A stretch of DNA of 64,000 bases from positions 124,001-188,000 of the forward strand of contig JADKBN010000002.1 in the NCBI GenBank assembly GCA_016715065.1. Reading direction: 5' to 3'. Numbering within the stretch: the first letter of the stretch is position 1; each line of letters starts with the position of its first letter. Both the position numbers and the translations under genes were made by a program. Positions 7,758 to 15,707 of the stretch are shown one piece after another. Source of the stretch: Fibrobacterota bacterium. Lineage in GTDB: Bacteria > Fibrobacterota > Fibrobacteria > UBA5070. Below the pieces are notes generated by a model that saw nothing but the letters and a program-made list of their open reading frames with translations, had not been told where the DNA came from and made no database searches.

Positions 7758-8000
7758 TTATTGGGGGCTGGAAGGTGGATTCCGCGAAACCAGGCGGTCG
7801 CCATGGGGCGTGTCGCCCGCGGCGACATTTCGCATGGCCAAGCGCAGGAGGTCCATGCTGGAGGCCGCCTGGGTGCACGGAGGGCAGTGGGCGAGGTGGA
7901 TCTTGAGCGCCAACCTGCCCATCAATCCCAGGGCTCCGTCCATCTTGCGCGAGTGGTGCATGGTGGAGTCCAGACAGGAAATCATGAACATCTTCATCAT
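7758..8000 (-). CDS. Small zinc-finger (ZAS-type) anti-sigma factor
   Basis: 80 aa. It carries the HxxxCxxC motif of ZAS anti-sigma factors (HLAHCPPC, about residues 35-42), preceded by a helix with an upstream Cys (ISCLDSTMHH). There is no transmembrane segment, so it would act as a soluble sensor. The ATG at 8000 overlaps the sigma-factor stop (TGATG), which is the typical sigma/anti-sigma arrangement and couples their translation. Family ZAS domains release sigma on oxidation or metal loss; whether this one senses metal or arsenical stress is inference. Confidence 0.75.
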   Translation of the reverse strand: MMKMFMISCLDSTMHHSRKMDGALGLMGRLALKIHLAHCPPCTQAASSMDLLRLAMRNVAAGDTPHGDRLVSRNPPSSPQ

Positions 8001-8581
8001 CACGCGGCCCTCCGCCACTTTTTGTCCAGGCACAGGCGCAGTTTCATGCGGGCGCGGTGGAGGAGCACATGGCAGTTTTCATGGGAGATGCCAAGCGTCT
8101 GGCAGATCTCCCGGGTCTCGATTTCATCGAGTTCGCGCATCACGAAGAGACGGTACTGGGACTCGGGCATCACGCGGGCGCAGGTTTCCAGCACGGTCCA
8201 GAACGCTCCGGATTCCAGGGCTTCGGCGGGGTCGCCCCAAGTGGCCACGGGCTCCTTCCACATCCCGTTAGAGTCGAAGACCTCGAGCCCTTCCTCTTGC
8301 GGTTCCAGCTCCGTTTCGGCGGATATGCCGGTCCGGTATTTGGCGCGCAGGTGGTCGAGCACCTTGTGGCGCAGAATCCCGGCCAGCCAGCTGCGCAGCT
8401 TTCCCTTCCCGTTCCAGGTTCCACGCGATTGCCAGGCGGCGATCCAGGCTTCCTGCGCGATGTCCTCGGCGGCATCGCGGTCGCGAAGCCTCCAGAGGGC
8501 TTGGCGGAAGAGCCAGTCGCGCTCGACCTCGAGTTCTGGCCATCGTTGGGTGGTCTCTGTGCTGGAGCGTTCCATGGGCAT
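8000..8581 (-). CDS. ECF-family RNA polymerase sigma factor
   Basis: 193 aa from the ATG at 8581 (an alternative ATG lies at 8575). Region 2 is clear: LFRQALWRLRDRDAAEDIAQEAW and LRSWLAGILRHKVLDHLR. Region 4 is ESQYRLFVMRELDEIETREICQTLGISHENCHVLLHRARMKLR, the helix-turn-helix for -35 recognition. It is followed directly by the zinc-finger anti-sigma gene. Its place between the PNP gene and the RiPP operon, and the two identical promoter-like sites downstream, suggest that it controls both the RiPP operon and the TVP38-oxidoreductase/DUF547 operon. No matching site was found before its own gene. Confidence 0.92.
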   Translation of the reverse strand: MPMERSSTETTQRWPELEVERDWLFRQALWRLRDRDAAEDIAQEAWIAAWQSRGTWNGKGKLRSWLAGILRHKVLDHLRAKYRTGISAETELEPQEEGLEVFDSNGMWKEPVATWGDPAEALESGAFWTVLETCARVMPESQYRLFVMRELDEIETREICQTLGISHENCHVLLHRARMKLRLCLDKKWRRAA

Positions 8582-8663
8582 CGAATCTACACGTCATGCC
8601 TCGAGTTGCCGATGCCCCACCCCGGATTCGATGCGTTCTGCTCTCCCCGCAGGCGAAGCGTGG

Positions 8664-9494
8664 TCAGATCTTCAGGCGCGCGATCACTCCCGACAACAAC
8701 GGCGTGAGGAGGGCCTCGGCGGCGCGGGCATGGGAGATGATCTCGCCGATGTCCGCTTTCTTCAATCGCTCGGGAACGCACTCGTCGGTGACCACGGAAA
8801 ATCCGATCACGCGCATGCCGCCGTGCACGGCCACGATCACCTCGGGAACCGTGCTCATGCCCACCGCATCGGCTCCGATGGCGCGCAACATGCGGTATTC
8901 CGCGCGCGTCTCGAGTTGGGGGCCCGAGAGGCAAGCGTATACGCCCCGCCGCAGCGGGATCCGCAGGTCCAACGCCACCTGCTCGGCGAGCGCCATCAGT
9001 TCGCGATCGTAGGGCTCGCTCATGTCGGGCCAACGCGGACCCAGGGTGTCGTGGTTGGGCCCCACGAGGGGGGAGGTGCCCAGCAGGTTGATGTGGTCTT
9101 CGATCAGCATCAACGATCCCGCGATCAGGCGCTCGCTGACACCTCCGCAGGCGTTGGACACGGCCAAAATGCCGGCGCCCAAGGCGCGCATGACCCGCAC
9201 GGGGAAGGTGATCTGGTCGAGGTCGTAGCCTTCGTAGAGGTGGAAGCGTCCCTGCATGGCGACCACGGGAACTCCGCGGATGGTGCCCAAGAGGAGTCGG
9301 CCGGCGTGGCCTTCCACCGTGGAAGTCACGAACCCGGGGATCTCCTCGTAGGGGATGGCGGTTTCGATTTCGATGGCAGAGGCCAGATTGCCCAGGCCCG
9401 TGCCGAGGATCACCGCGACGGAGGGCTTCAGGGAAGAGGATTGCCGGATGACCTCGACGGCCGAGGCGATGCGGGAGACAAGCTGGGAATCCAT
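8664..9494 (-). CDS. Purine nucleoside phosphorylase (inosine/guanosine type)
   Basis: 276 aa, full length for the trimeric PNP family. Motifs in order: AVILGTGLGNLA (phosphate-binding Gly loop), EGHAGRLLLG, QGRFHLYEGYD, SNACGG, a GVYACLSGPQLETRAEYRML block and GADAVGMSTVPEV. It cleaves purine nucleosides with phosphate to the free base and sugar phosphate. It sits 38 bp downstream of the TIGR04283 glycosyltransferase on the same strand. In arsenosugar clusters a PNP removes adenine from the arsenic-bearing nucleoside, so it may be pathway-specific rather than general salvage. That role is inferred from context. Confidence 0.92.
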   Translation of the reverse strand: MDSQLVSRIASAVEVIRQSSSLKPSVAVILGTGLGNLASAIEIETAIPYEEIPGFVTSTVEGHAGRLLLGTIRGVPVVAMQGRFHLYEGYDLDQITFPVRVMRALGAGILAVSNACGGVSERLIAGSLMLIEDHINLLGTSPLVGPNHDTLGPRWPDMSEPYDRELMALAEQVALDLRIPLRRGVYACLSGPQLETRAEYRMLRAIGADAVGMSTVPEVIVAVHGGMRVIGFSVVTDECVPERLKKADIGEIISHARAAEALLTPLLSGVIARLKI

Positions 9495-9532
9495 GATGGC
9501 GTCCTTGGGTGAAAGGGGGCGAAAGGGTTTGG

Positions 9533-10234
9533 TCAGCGGTACCACGACAAAATTCGTTCGGGCGACACGCCCATCTTCCAGGCAGCCAGCAGCGAGAGGT
9601 TTCGCACCGAGCTCGACAGCCAGCCGCGCCGTTGGAATCGGCGGGGCGAAGTGACCAAGGGTGCTGGAAGGATCTTCACTTTTGCTTGGCGGCGCAAGCG
9701 GGTCCACCACTGGACATCTTCCATGATGGGGATGGCGAGAAACGGCCCGACGCGCTCCCATGCGGCACGCCTTGCGAAATACCCCTGGTCGCCGTAGGGA
9801 AGTCCAAGCCAGCGCGAGCGCAGATCCACGAAAAATTCATAGAGGCGAGGCCAGATCCCCGGAGTGCCCTCCAGGGAAAATCGGAAGGCGCCGCCCTCGA
9901 GGTTCGGGTCGGCCAGAGCCTTGTGCAAAGCATTCCAGGAGGATTGGCAGAGGGAGGAGTCCGCATGCACGAACAAGAGGACCGCACCTTGCGCGAGCTG
10001 TGCACCGGCAACGAGTTGAGGTCCGCGTCCAGGCGCCGAGGAAGCCACGAGGGCACCCAGAGCGAGGGCGACCGATCGGGTTTCGTCCGCGCTTCCCGCC
10101 TCGGCGACGATGACCTCCGGCCTCGGGTCCAGCGCGGCGAGTTGGGGAAGGAGCCGACGAAGATTGACCACTTCGTTGCAAGCGGGGATGACCACCGAAA
10201 CCAAAGGCTGCTCCGAAGACGTGTGGCAGCCCAC
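9533..10234 (-). CDS. TIGR04283-family arsenosugar-type glycosyltransferase
   Basis: 233 aa from a GTG at 10234 with GGGGGAGG eight bases upstream; the frame extends to a TTG at 10294. It is a GT2-fold enzyme with SVVIPACNEVVNLRRLL, an EVIVAEAGSADET donor-site motif, APGRGPQLVAGA and LLFVHADSSL. The C-terminal blocks RSRWLGLPYGDQG, PIMEDVQWWTRLRR and TSPRRF-x-RRGW are characteristic of the TIGR04283 family. Members occur beside ArsM/ArsS arsenosugar genes, although their precise acceptor is not settled. No ArsM or ArsS gene is visible in this window. Confidence 0.88.
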   Translation of the reverse strand: MGCHTSSEQPLVSVVIPACNEVVNLRRLLPQLAALDPRPEVIVAEAGSADETRSVALALGALVASSAPGRGPQLVAGAQLAQGAVLLFVHADSSLCQSSWNALHKALADPNLEGGAFRFSLEGTPGIWPRLYEFFVDLRSRWLGLPYGDQGYFARRAAWERVGPFLAIPIMEDVQWWTRLRRQAKVKILPAPLVTSPRRFQRRGWLSSSVRNLSLLAAWKMGVSPERILSWYR

Positions 10235-10325
10235 CCGACAAACCTCCCCCGATTCCGTGCGCCCGACCTGGGCGCACTTCCCCCGACGATACAATTTCGG
10301 GGTCAGAACCCCCTTAACCGCTACT

Positions 10326-12319
10326 CTAGTTTTTCACGCAGCGCAACGGGAACGCGGTTGTCTCCGGGTGGGCTCCGGAATTCGGGTAATCGAATCCATG
10401 GTCGATCGAAAGAAGAACGGGGTAGGAACCGTCTGGCCAGGAGCCGCTACCGCCATTCACAAGATTCTTGCTCGAGGTCGACCACCAGCCAGCTTCTTCC
10501 ATGGCCATGAACCCGGGGTGAGAATGGGTTCCGAGAGCGGGCAATGCTCTGAATCCAAGATCATCGGTTCCGTTGGTCGTGTACGGCGCCGGCCATCCCG
10601 CCGCCGACTTGAGTTGGAGGGCGGAACGGGGAGTGCCGCTGTTTTCCACCAATTCGTTCCATTCGCCTTGGCTGGGGAGATGCCAGCCTGTAGGGCAGAT
10701 GCCTTTGACACCACTGGGCACCGCATTGCTGCTCTTGGAGGACCCCATGGCAGTGGGCCAGGTGTACAGCCTCCCGTACTTTGCGCAGGAATCGATGCTG
10801 TTTCCGACACACGATCCGGAATCGGCTCCGGCGAGTCTGTAATCCAAGTTCTGCGCCATCCAGTACTTGCCGTCGACCTCGACGGTCCGGTAGACATGAC
10901 CGTCGCGGCTGTCCACGAGGGTTCCGAACGTGATGCCCGTCTTCCAGGGAATCCCGAAGGTAGGCGGCGCCACTGGTCGGTAGACCGAGACTTGATAGGA
11001 CAGGCTGTCGCCATCCTCGGAACGCACCACGACCTTGATGATCGTCGTGGTTCCGTTCCCCCACAGCGGGATTCTGACGTTATTTGTCAGGATGCCTTGG
11101 ATCCATATGCTCGTACTGGTCGTGTCCAGCGCCGTGGCGGAGACTCCCACGCTTTCGACGGTCCAAGGAACGGTGTCCCGGTACACCAGCGTGTCGGGAC
11201 GGAACGCCGGAGCAAGGGTTCGCCCGCGCCCCCCGCCGATGACCAAGGAGGTCAGGATGGTGTCCATGGGCTTGGTCAGCGCTCCTTCCAAGCAACGCAT
11301 GGAATACCCCATATACAGCTGGTCGGTGGTGACGAGCGTGGAGTAGCCCGGTTCCATGATCATCGCGACGGATTGGGAATCTTGAAGGCCCGCGGACGAA
11401 GTCCACCAGTGGCTTACGCCGCCGCTCATCCCACCACTGCCCCGGAGGGTCAATCCAGCAGGCAAAGCCCGAAATCCGTAGGCATCGGCTCCATTGCCAA
11501 ATCTTGGCCAACCGGACACGGACATCAGGTTGCGCGCAACCTCCTTGATGTCCGTCCCTACGGTGGTTGTCAAAATTTTCCACTCCTCCTGACTGGGCAG
11601 GTGCCAGCCGGTGGGACAAATTCCGGTTGCCGGACGAACCAGGTAGCGACTGGCCAACTGACCGGCCATGGCTGTGCGCCAATCGTAGTGGCGGCCGTAC
11701 TTTGGCGCAGGAATCGGGCTTGTTCTCGTAACACTCGCCGGAGTCGGCGCCCGCAGGCTTGTAGTTCAGGTTCTGCGCCATCCAGTTTTGGGAACCGATG
11801 CGCACGGTGCGATAGGTCTTGTTGTCCCGCGCATCCTTGAGGGTTCCGTAGGTGATCGCCTCGTTCCAGGGGATTTCACCCAGTGCCAATCGGGGGGCCA
11901 GCCAAGCGGTATCCAGCGTGAAACTCCCCGCTTGGGCCACAACCCTGGCGGAATCGAATCCCGCCTTGGAAATCAAGAAGGTGTCGGTGGTGGTGGTCGC
12001 GGCGGAGCGTGCGGACCATTCGCGATCCGTGTTCCGGGGGGTGCCTCCAAATCCGGGAAGCACGGTCCAGGTGGTTGCCTGACCACCGCGAACCAAACGC
12101 AGGATCACAGGGTTCAGGCTGCGACCCAACGAACTTGCCGACCACCGCCACACACCCGGCCCGACCTCACCGCTGAAGGGGCGCGACAGCAATCGACCCG
12201 ATAGATCCAGGACCTCCAGCCCAAGCGCTTCGCGTTGGTCCAGCTTGACCACGAGAGTCTGCCGTGCCGGCTCCCATCAAGACGGCTACCATCACGTGGC
12301 GATTGGAAATTTTCCTCAT
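10326..12319 (-). CDS. Secreted protein with two FISUMP domains, frameshifted as sequenced
   Basis: Two open frames join into one protein of about 660 aa. The ATG at 12319 opens a signal peptide (MRKISNRHVMVAVLMGAG). The frame then shifts near 12253 into a domain resembling a C-terminal sorting/FlgD-like module (GLEVLDLSGRLLSRPF). FISUMP domain 1 follows (QNWMAQNLNYKPAG, then GICPTGWHLPSQEEW), interrupted by an extra T at 11701-11703 (a Cys-Ala-Lys-Tyr site that reads correctly in copy 2). FISUMP domain 2 (KYWMAQNLDYRLAG, GICPTGWHLPSQGEW) ends RCVKN. FISUMP is the major paralogous domain of Fibrobacter succinogenes, of unknown function. Finding a sorting-like module at the N-terminus is odd. 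Confidence 0.8.
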
Positions 12320-12619
12320 TCCATGGTCTTTCGAATGAACGTGCGCAGGGACTGCGTTGATCGCGTCGACATCCCTGAAGCTAATGATGCCCCCCGGAGC
12401 ATACACTCCTCCTGGGAGGGCATCGAAGATGAAACGCATTCTTCCGCTTTCTTTGGTTTCAAATCGTCTCTCCCAGAACGGGAAAGGCATGGGATGGATC
12501 AGAACAAAAAGGCGAGCCGGAGTTTCGTAGCCTCGGTGACGGAACGGGGGCTGTCTTGCGGTGGATCTTGGAAAATCGACAGCGGGCTTGCCTGGTCGGG
12601 ATCGCTGTGTGTGCGCCTT

Positions 12620-13053
12620 CTAGTGGAGTGGCGTGCTGGTGATGGAAATGTCGTCCATCCAAAGCGTTTGCGCGTTGGCGGAGGAATTCGCGGTCAGTCC
12701 GAATTCGATCCAATTGTAGTGGGTGATGTCCGGCTCCGTGGGGAAGGTCTATCCTGTGGCATCGATCACCAAGGCATCATCTTGCCAAATTTTGACGCTT
12801 CCTTGGGCGTCCCGGGCGAGTACCGGTTCCACTTGGATGGAAACCCATCGCCCCTTGGGGAGAGCCACCTTGGCCAAACTTGTAGGCTTGAAGTTGGGGC
12901 CGGACCCATAGGCGCCACCGGCGTTTTTCGATTCCAATATCAGCTCTTGCGAACTGGAGATCGACAGGCATTGCCACGTTGGAGCCTCGGAAGGGGGCTC
13001 CGGAGCTTGAGTGTTGGAACACGCGCCTACCAGAAAGTGCGGGCACCTTCACT
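12620..13053 (-). pseudogene. Decayed lipoprotein with lectin/LamG-like domain, in-frame TAG
   Basis: One minus-strand frame reads LVGACSNTQAPEPP (lipobox and linker), then a LamG/concanavalin-like segment (ILESKNAGGAYGSGP, LPKGRWVSIQVEP, VKIWQDDALVIDATG). An in-frame TAG at 12749-12751 is followed by continued sense sequence (TFPTEPDITHYNWIEFGL, TLWMDDISITSTPLH) to a TAG at 12620. Changing that TAG to CAG would restore the domain. The signal peptide is also broken: the only start, a GTG at 13053, is in another frame. It directly follows the secreted paralogue pair. Either a real pseudogene or sequence errors would explain it. Confidence 0.6.
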
Positions 13054-13492
13054 ACCTTGGCCCTGCGAACAGGAAGTTGTCGATGACAACGGTGCCCAAG
13101 CCGAAGACGACTTTGCGTTGGGTACCATTCTTGAAGGTGATGGTCCCGTTCGTCCAATGGGCCAAGGCCCACTCGTAGTTTAGATCTCCGATCACCACGC
13201 CTTGGTTGACCATCTCCGTGATCCGCCTGATCACATCCTTGTCGGTGAAATCAGCGTACTGAGATTTTATCCGAGGGTCCTGTGCGTGAACGGTCTGAAT
13301 CTGTCCGAAAATCTCGGCGATGGTCTTTCCCTTGTTGATCTCTTCATATTGGACGGCCATATAGACTTCCTCCCGTGCAGGAGCGGTCTTTTCGATTTTC
13401 ACCTCGAAACCAAATGCCTGGCTGGTCAGCATGAGCAATCCGATGCAGGCGGCGCCTGCGGTTGAAATCCTCGAAAATCTGTGCCCCCTCAT
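13052..13492 (-). CDS. Secreted protein of unknown function, paralogue 1
   Basis: 146 aa with a signal peptide ending ...LLMLTSQAFG. The mature part starts FEVKI and contains IAEIFGQIQTVHAQDP, then VVIGDLNYEWALAHWTNGTITFKNG, ending FLFAGPR. It is about the same length as the gene just upstream (13489-13932) and shares the blocks FEVKV, GDLH/N-WALA-WT-GTI-FKNG and G-x-V-I-x-N-x-LFA-P. The two overlap by 4 bp and are clearly a tandem duplication in one operon. I recognise no domain. Confidence 0.75.
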   Translation of the reverse strand: MRGHRFSRISTAGAACIGLLMLTSQAFGFEVKIEKTAPAREEVYMAVQYEEINKGKTIAEIFGQIQTVHAQDPRIKSQYADFTDKDVIRRITEMVNQGVVIGDLNYEWALAHWTNGTITFKNGTQRKVVFGLGTVVIDNFLFAGPR

Positions 13493-13932
13493 GGCATCGG
13501 CCTAGCGAAGAGGTGGTTGCCGATCACCGTCCCGTTGAGGAAAAAGATCGCTTCGCGCGTTTTGCCGTTCTTGAAGGAGATGGTCCCGGAGGTCCATCCG
13601 GCCAAAGCCCAGTGGTGCAAATCTCCGATTACCTCAGAATGGTTGATCCGGTCCGTGATTTGAGTGATGATTTCTTCATCCGCATCCTTCGATGGCTGGA
13701 TGACGGTCGGGTAGTCGACATGGACCGAATCGACCTCTCCGAAGAGCTGTACGATGGACTTCCCCAGGTTGGCCTTGGAAAATTTCAGGGGGTGGCGATC
13801 CTCGCCCGGGTAGATCACGGTTCCGACCTTCACTTCGAAGGCGAAGGCATGATTGGTGAGCATGAGGAATCCTAGGGTGGCGGTGCGAACTGCTGCCCAA
13901 AGGGCGGGCTGGTAGCGTGTCGGTTGGCGCAA
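13489..13932 (-). CDS. Secreted protein of unknown function, paralogue 2
   Basis: 147 aa from a TTG at 13932, preferred because GGAGG stands five bases upstream and it gives the same length and signal peptide layout as its paralogue; the frame runs back to an ATG at 14025. Signal peptide ends TNHAFA, mature FEVKVGTVIYPGEDR. Conserved core: SIVQLFGEVDSVHVDYP, VIGDLHHWALAGWTSGTISFKNG, ending NHLFARPMP. The next gene downstream overlaps by ATGA. The function is unknown; the small size, secretion and duplication resemble envelope or immunity-type proteins. Confidence 0.72.
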   Translation of the reverse strand: MRQPTRYQPALWAAVRTATLGFLMLTNHAFAFEVKVGTVIYPGEDRHPLKFSKANLGKSIVQLFGEVDSVHVDYPTVIQPSKDADEEIITQITDRINHSEVIGDLHHWALAGWTSGTISFKNGKTREAIFFLNGTVIGNHLFARPMP

Positions 13933-13984
13933 GGGAGCCTCCGGTGTGACGGGGGAGGTATAGGGGTATTGCCGAATCGATCCG

Positions 13985-14875
13985 TTATGGCAAAGATACC
14001 CTGATCCACTCGATCTCTTCATCAAGTTCCCTTAGAAATTTGGTCTTGATCGATTGATTTTCTCCCAGGAGATAAAACGAGCAGAACCGCCACAGGGCCA
14101 CGTTGCTGTAGTGCAAAAGCGACACGAAACGCATCCGGTCCGGATCCAGCGCGCGTCCGTAGGATCTCAGCAGTGCCTCCTCGGCGGGAGCCGACAACGA
14201 AAACGACTTGAAAGCCGAGCACAGATCCCACTCGGGGAAATCGATCCGCGCCAGCTCCCAGTCGATGATCCGACACCGGTCTTCCTGGAAGATCACGTTG
14301 AGGGGGATGATGTCCGTATGCACCAAGGTCTTCTCGAGATCGGACAGATTCTGCTGCATGTCCAAGCCCATCGCGTGGATCCGATCCAGGCATCGCTTCA
14401 TTTCCTGGACTTGCCCCAAAGGAGCCACGTCCTTGGCTTTGGTGTATTGGCTGGATAGCCGATCCTGGAAGTAGGTGCTCCAGGATGGGCTTTCCAGTGA
14501 GCTGTTGAGCTTGGCCAAGTCCGTGTCATGGATGCACCGGAGTGCTGTTCCCAGCCGAGCGGCATCGACCTCCTCCAGCTCGAACTTGTGTTCTCCAGCG
14601 ACGTGCTCGAGGAACAGGCATTTGCCTTCTCCGCCCTCTTCGGACAGAATTTGCCAAAGAACGGAAGGGCCGATCTCGCCCTCGAGGTTGGCCAGGATCG
14701 CGATCTCGCTCTCGAGCCGATCCGTGCCGTTGGGCCGGGTCTGCTTCAGGACCGCCTTGCGGTGCTCGAACTCCAGCAGAAGGATGTCGTTGTTGGCCCC
14801 GGAGGCCAGTGGACTAGAGCCCAGGAGTGGGCCCAGGCCGAGGTGTTCGGGAAGGGGGAAACGATTGAAGGACAT
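13985..14875 (-). CDS. Aminoglycoside-phosphotransferase-like (APH) kinase
   Basis: 296 aa. N-lobe with an ASGANNDILLLEF loop and catalytic-Lys segment (KAVLKQTRP). C-lobe with Brenner motif LVHTDIIPLNVIF (catalytic Asp, metal-binding Asn) and the DFG-equivalent IIDWELARIDFPEWDL. This is the APH/choline-kinase fold, phosphorylating a small-molecule hydroxyl; the substrate cannot be told. It lies just downstream of the DUF4261 gene on the same strand. Confidence 0.8.
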   Translation of the reverse strand: MSFNRFPLPEHLGLGPLLGSSPLASGANNDILLLEFEHRKAVLKQTRPNGTDRLESEIAILANLEGEIGPSVLWQILSEEGGEGKCLFLEHVAGEHKFELEEVDAARLGTALRCIHDTDLAKLNSSLESPSWSTYFQDRLSSQYTKAKDVAPLGQVQEMKRCLDRIHAMGLDMQQNLSDLEKTLVHTDIIPLNVIFQEDRCRIIDWELARIDFPEWDLCSAFKSFSLSAPAEEALLRSYGRALDPDRMRFVSLLHYSNVALWRFCSFYLLGENQSIKTKFLRELDEEIEWIRVSLP

Positions 14876-14894
14876 TGGCTTCCTGGATTTTGCT

Positions 14895-15647
14895 TTACTG
14901 GTATTGCAGCGACATGACCCTGTTTTTGATGCCGAATTTCGAGTCGGCGTACACCACCTCGATGTGCTCGGATTCGTTGGCTCCGATGGTGTCGTGGTCT
15001 TGGATCCGCTCCTGGCTCAAGATTGCGTAGCGGGAAAGATTCTGGAGTCGTTCACGAAGTTCGCGAGGCTTTTCCGGGCTTTTGGGCGCCTCGAATTCCA
15101 TGTGCCCCAGCGAGGCAAGTCCGGTGGTGAAACCCGCGCTCCATGTATCGTCCAGTCGCCCGACCCGGAAGTCCACCCAAATGTCCACCGGAGGGCCCAA
15201 TGGAAGGACTTCCAAGGCGAATTCCACGAACAATTTCTTGGGCACCAACAGGGTGGCGTTGCTCCAGTAGACGCCCAAGGAACGTTGGGCCGTGCCCAGG
15301 ACGGCGGCGGTGATCCTTGTCAGCAACGTGGAAGCCTCGAGGGGGTCGAGGTCGCCGATCACGGAAACGATCGTGTGCGATTTGTGATCCTTGAGGTCGT
15401 TTTCTGCCGCAGGCCACAGGAGGCTTGTCGAGCAAGGGCCTTCCAGATCCGACCACGGATAGGGTGCCGGCATGTTGGCCACCGCCACGAGGGTCTGGCC
15501 CACATGGAAGGTCAGCACGGAGTCCTTGGTGTCCGGATTGCCAAGATCCGTCACCTCCGGGAAGTCCGAATCCAACACGGATTTGATGTTTTCGAAAACG
15601 GGGACTTCCGTGTCTTTTTGGAGGACGAAGGCGACGGTGACGGCCAT
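14895..15647 (-). CDS. DUF4261 domain protein
   Basis: 250 aa starting MAVTVAFVLQKD, with the DUF4261 pattern: an opening strand (VAFVLQ), FHVGQTLVAVANMPAPYPWSDLEGPC, DHKSHTIVSVIG, LGVYWSNATLLVP and PVDIWVDFRVG. No signal or membrane segment. Such proteins often sit near secretion-system or toxin-immunity loci, but the biochemical role is unknown. AAGGAAAG upstream supports the start. It precedes the APH-like kinase by 19 bp, probably in one transcript. Confidence 0.78.
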   Translation of the reverse strand: MAVTVAFVLQKDTEVPVFENIKSVLDSDFPEVTDLGNPDTKDSVLTFHVGQTLVAVANMPAPYPWSDLEGPCSTSLLWPAAENDLKDHKSHTIVSVIGDLDPLEASTLLTRITAAVLGTAQRSLGVYWSNATLLVPKKLFVEFALEVLPLGPPVDIWVDFRVGRLDDTWSAGFTTGLASLGHMEFEAPKSPEKPRELRERLQNLSRYAILSQERIQDHDTIGANESEHIEVVYADSKFGIKNRVMSLQYQ

Positions 15648-15707
15648 TGGGGGCTTTCCTTGGTTGCGGCGAAAACCAGAAATTAATCGTTGGAGTGCCG
15701 CAGAGGC

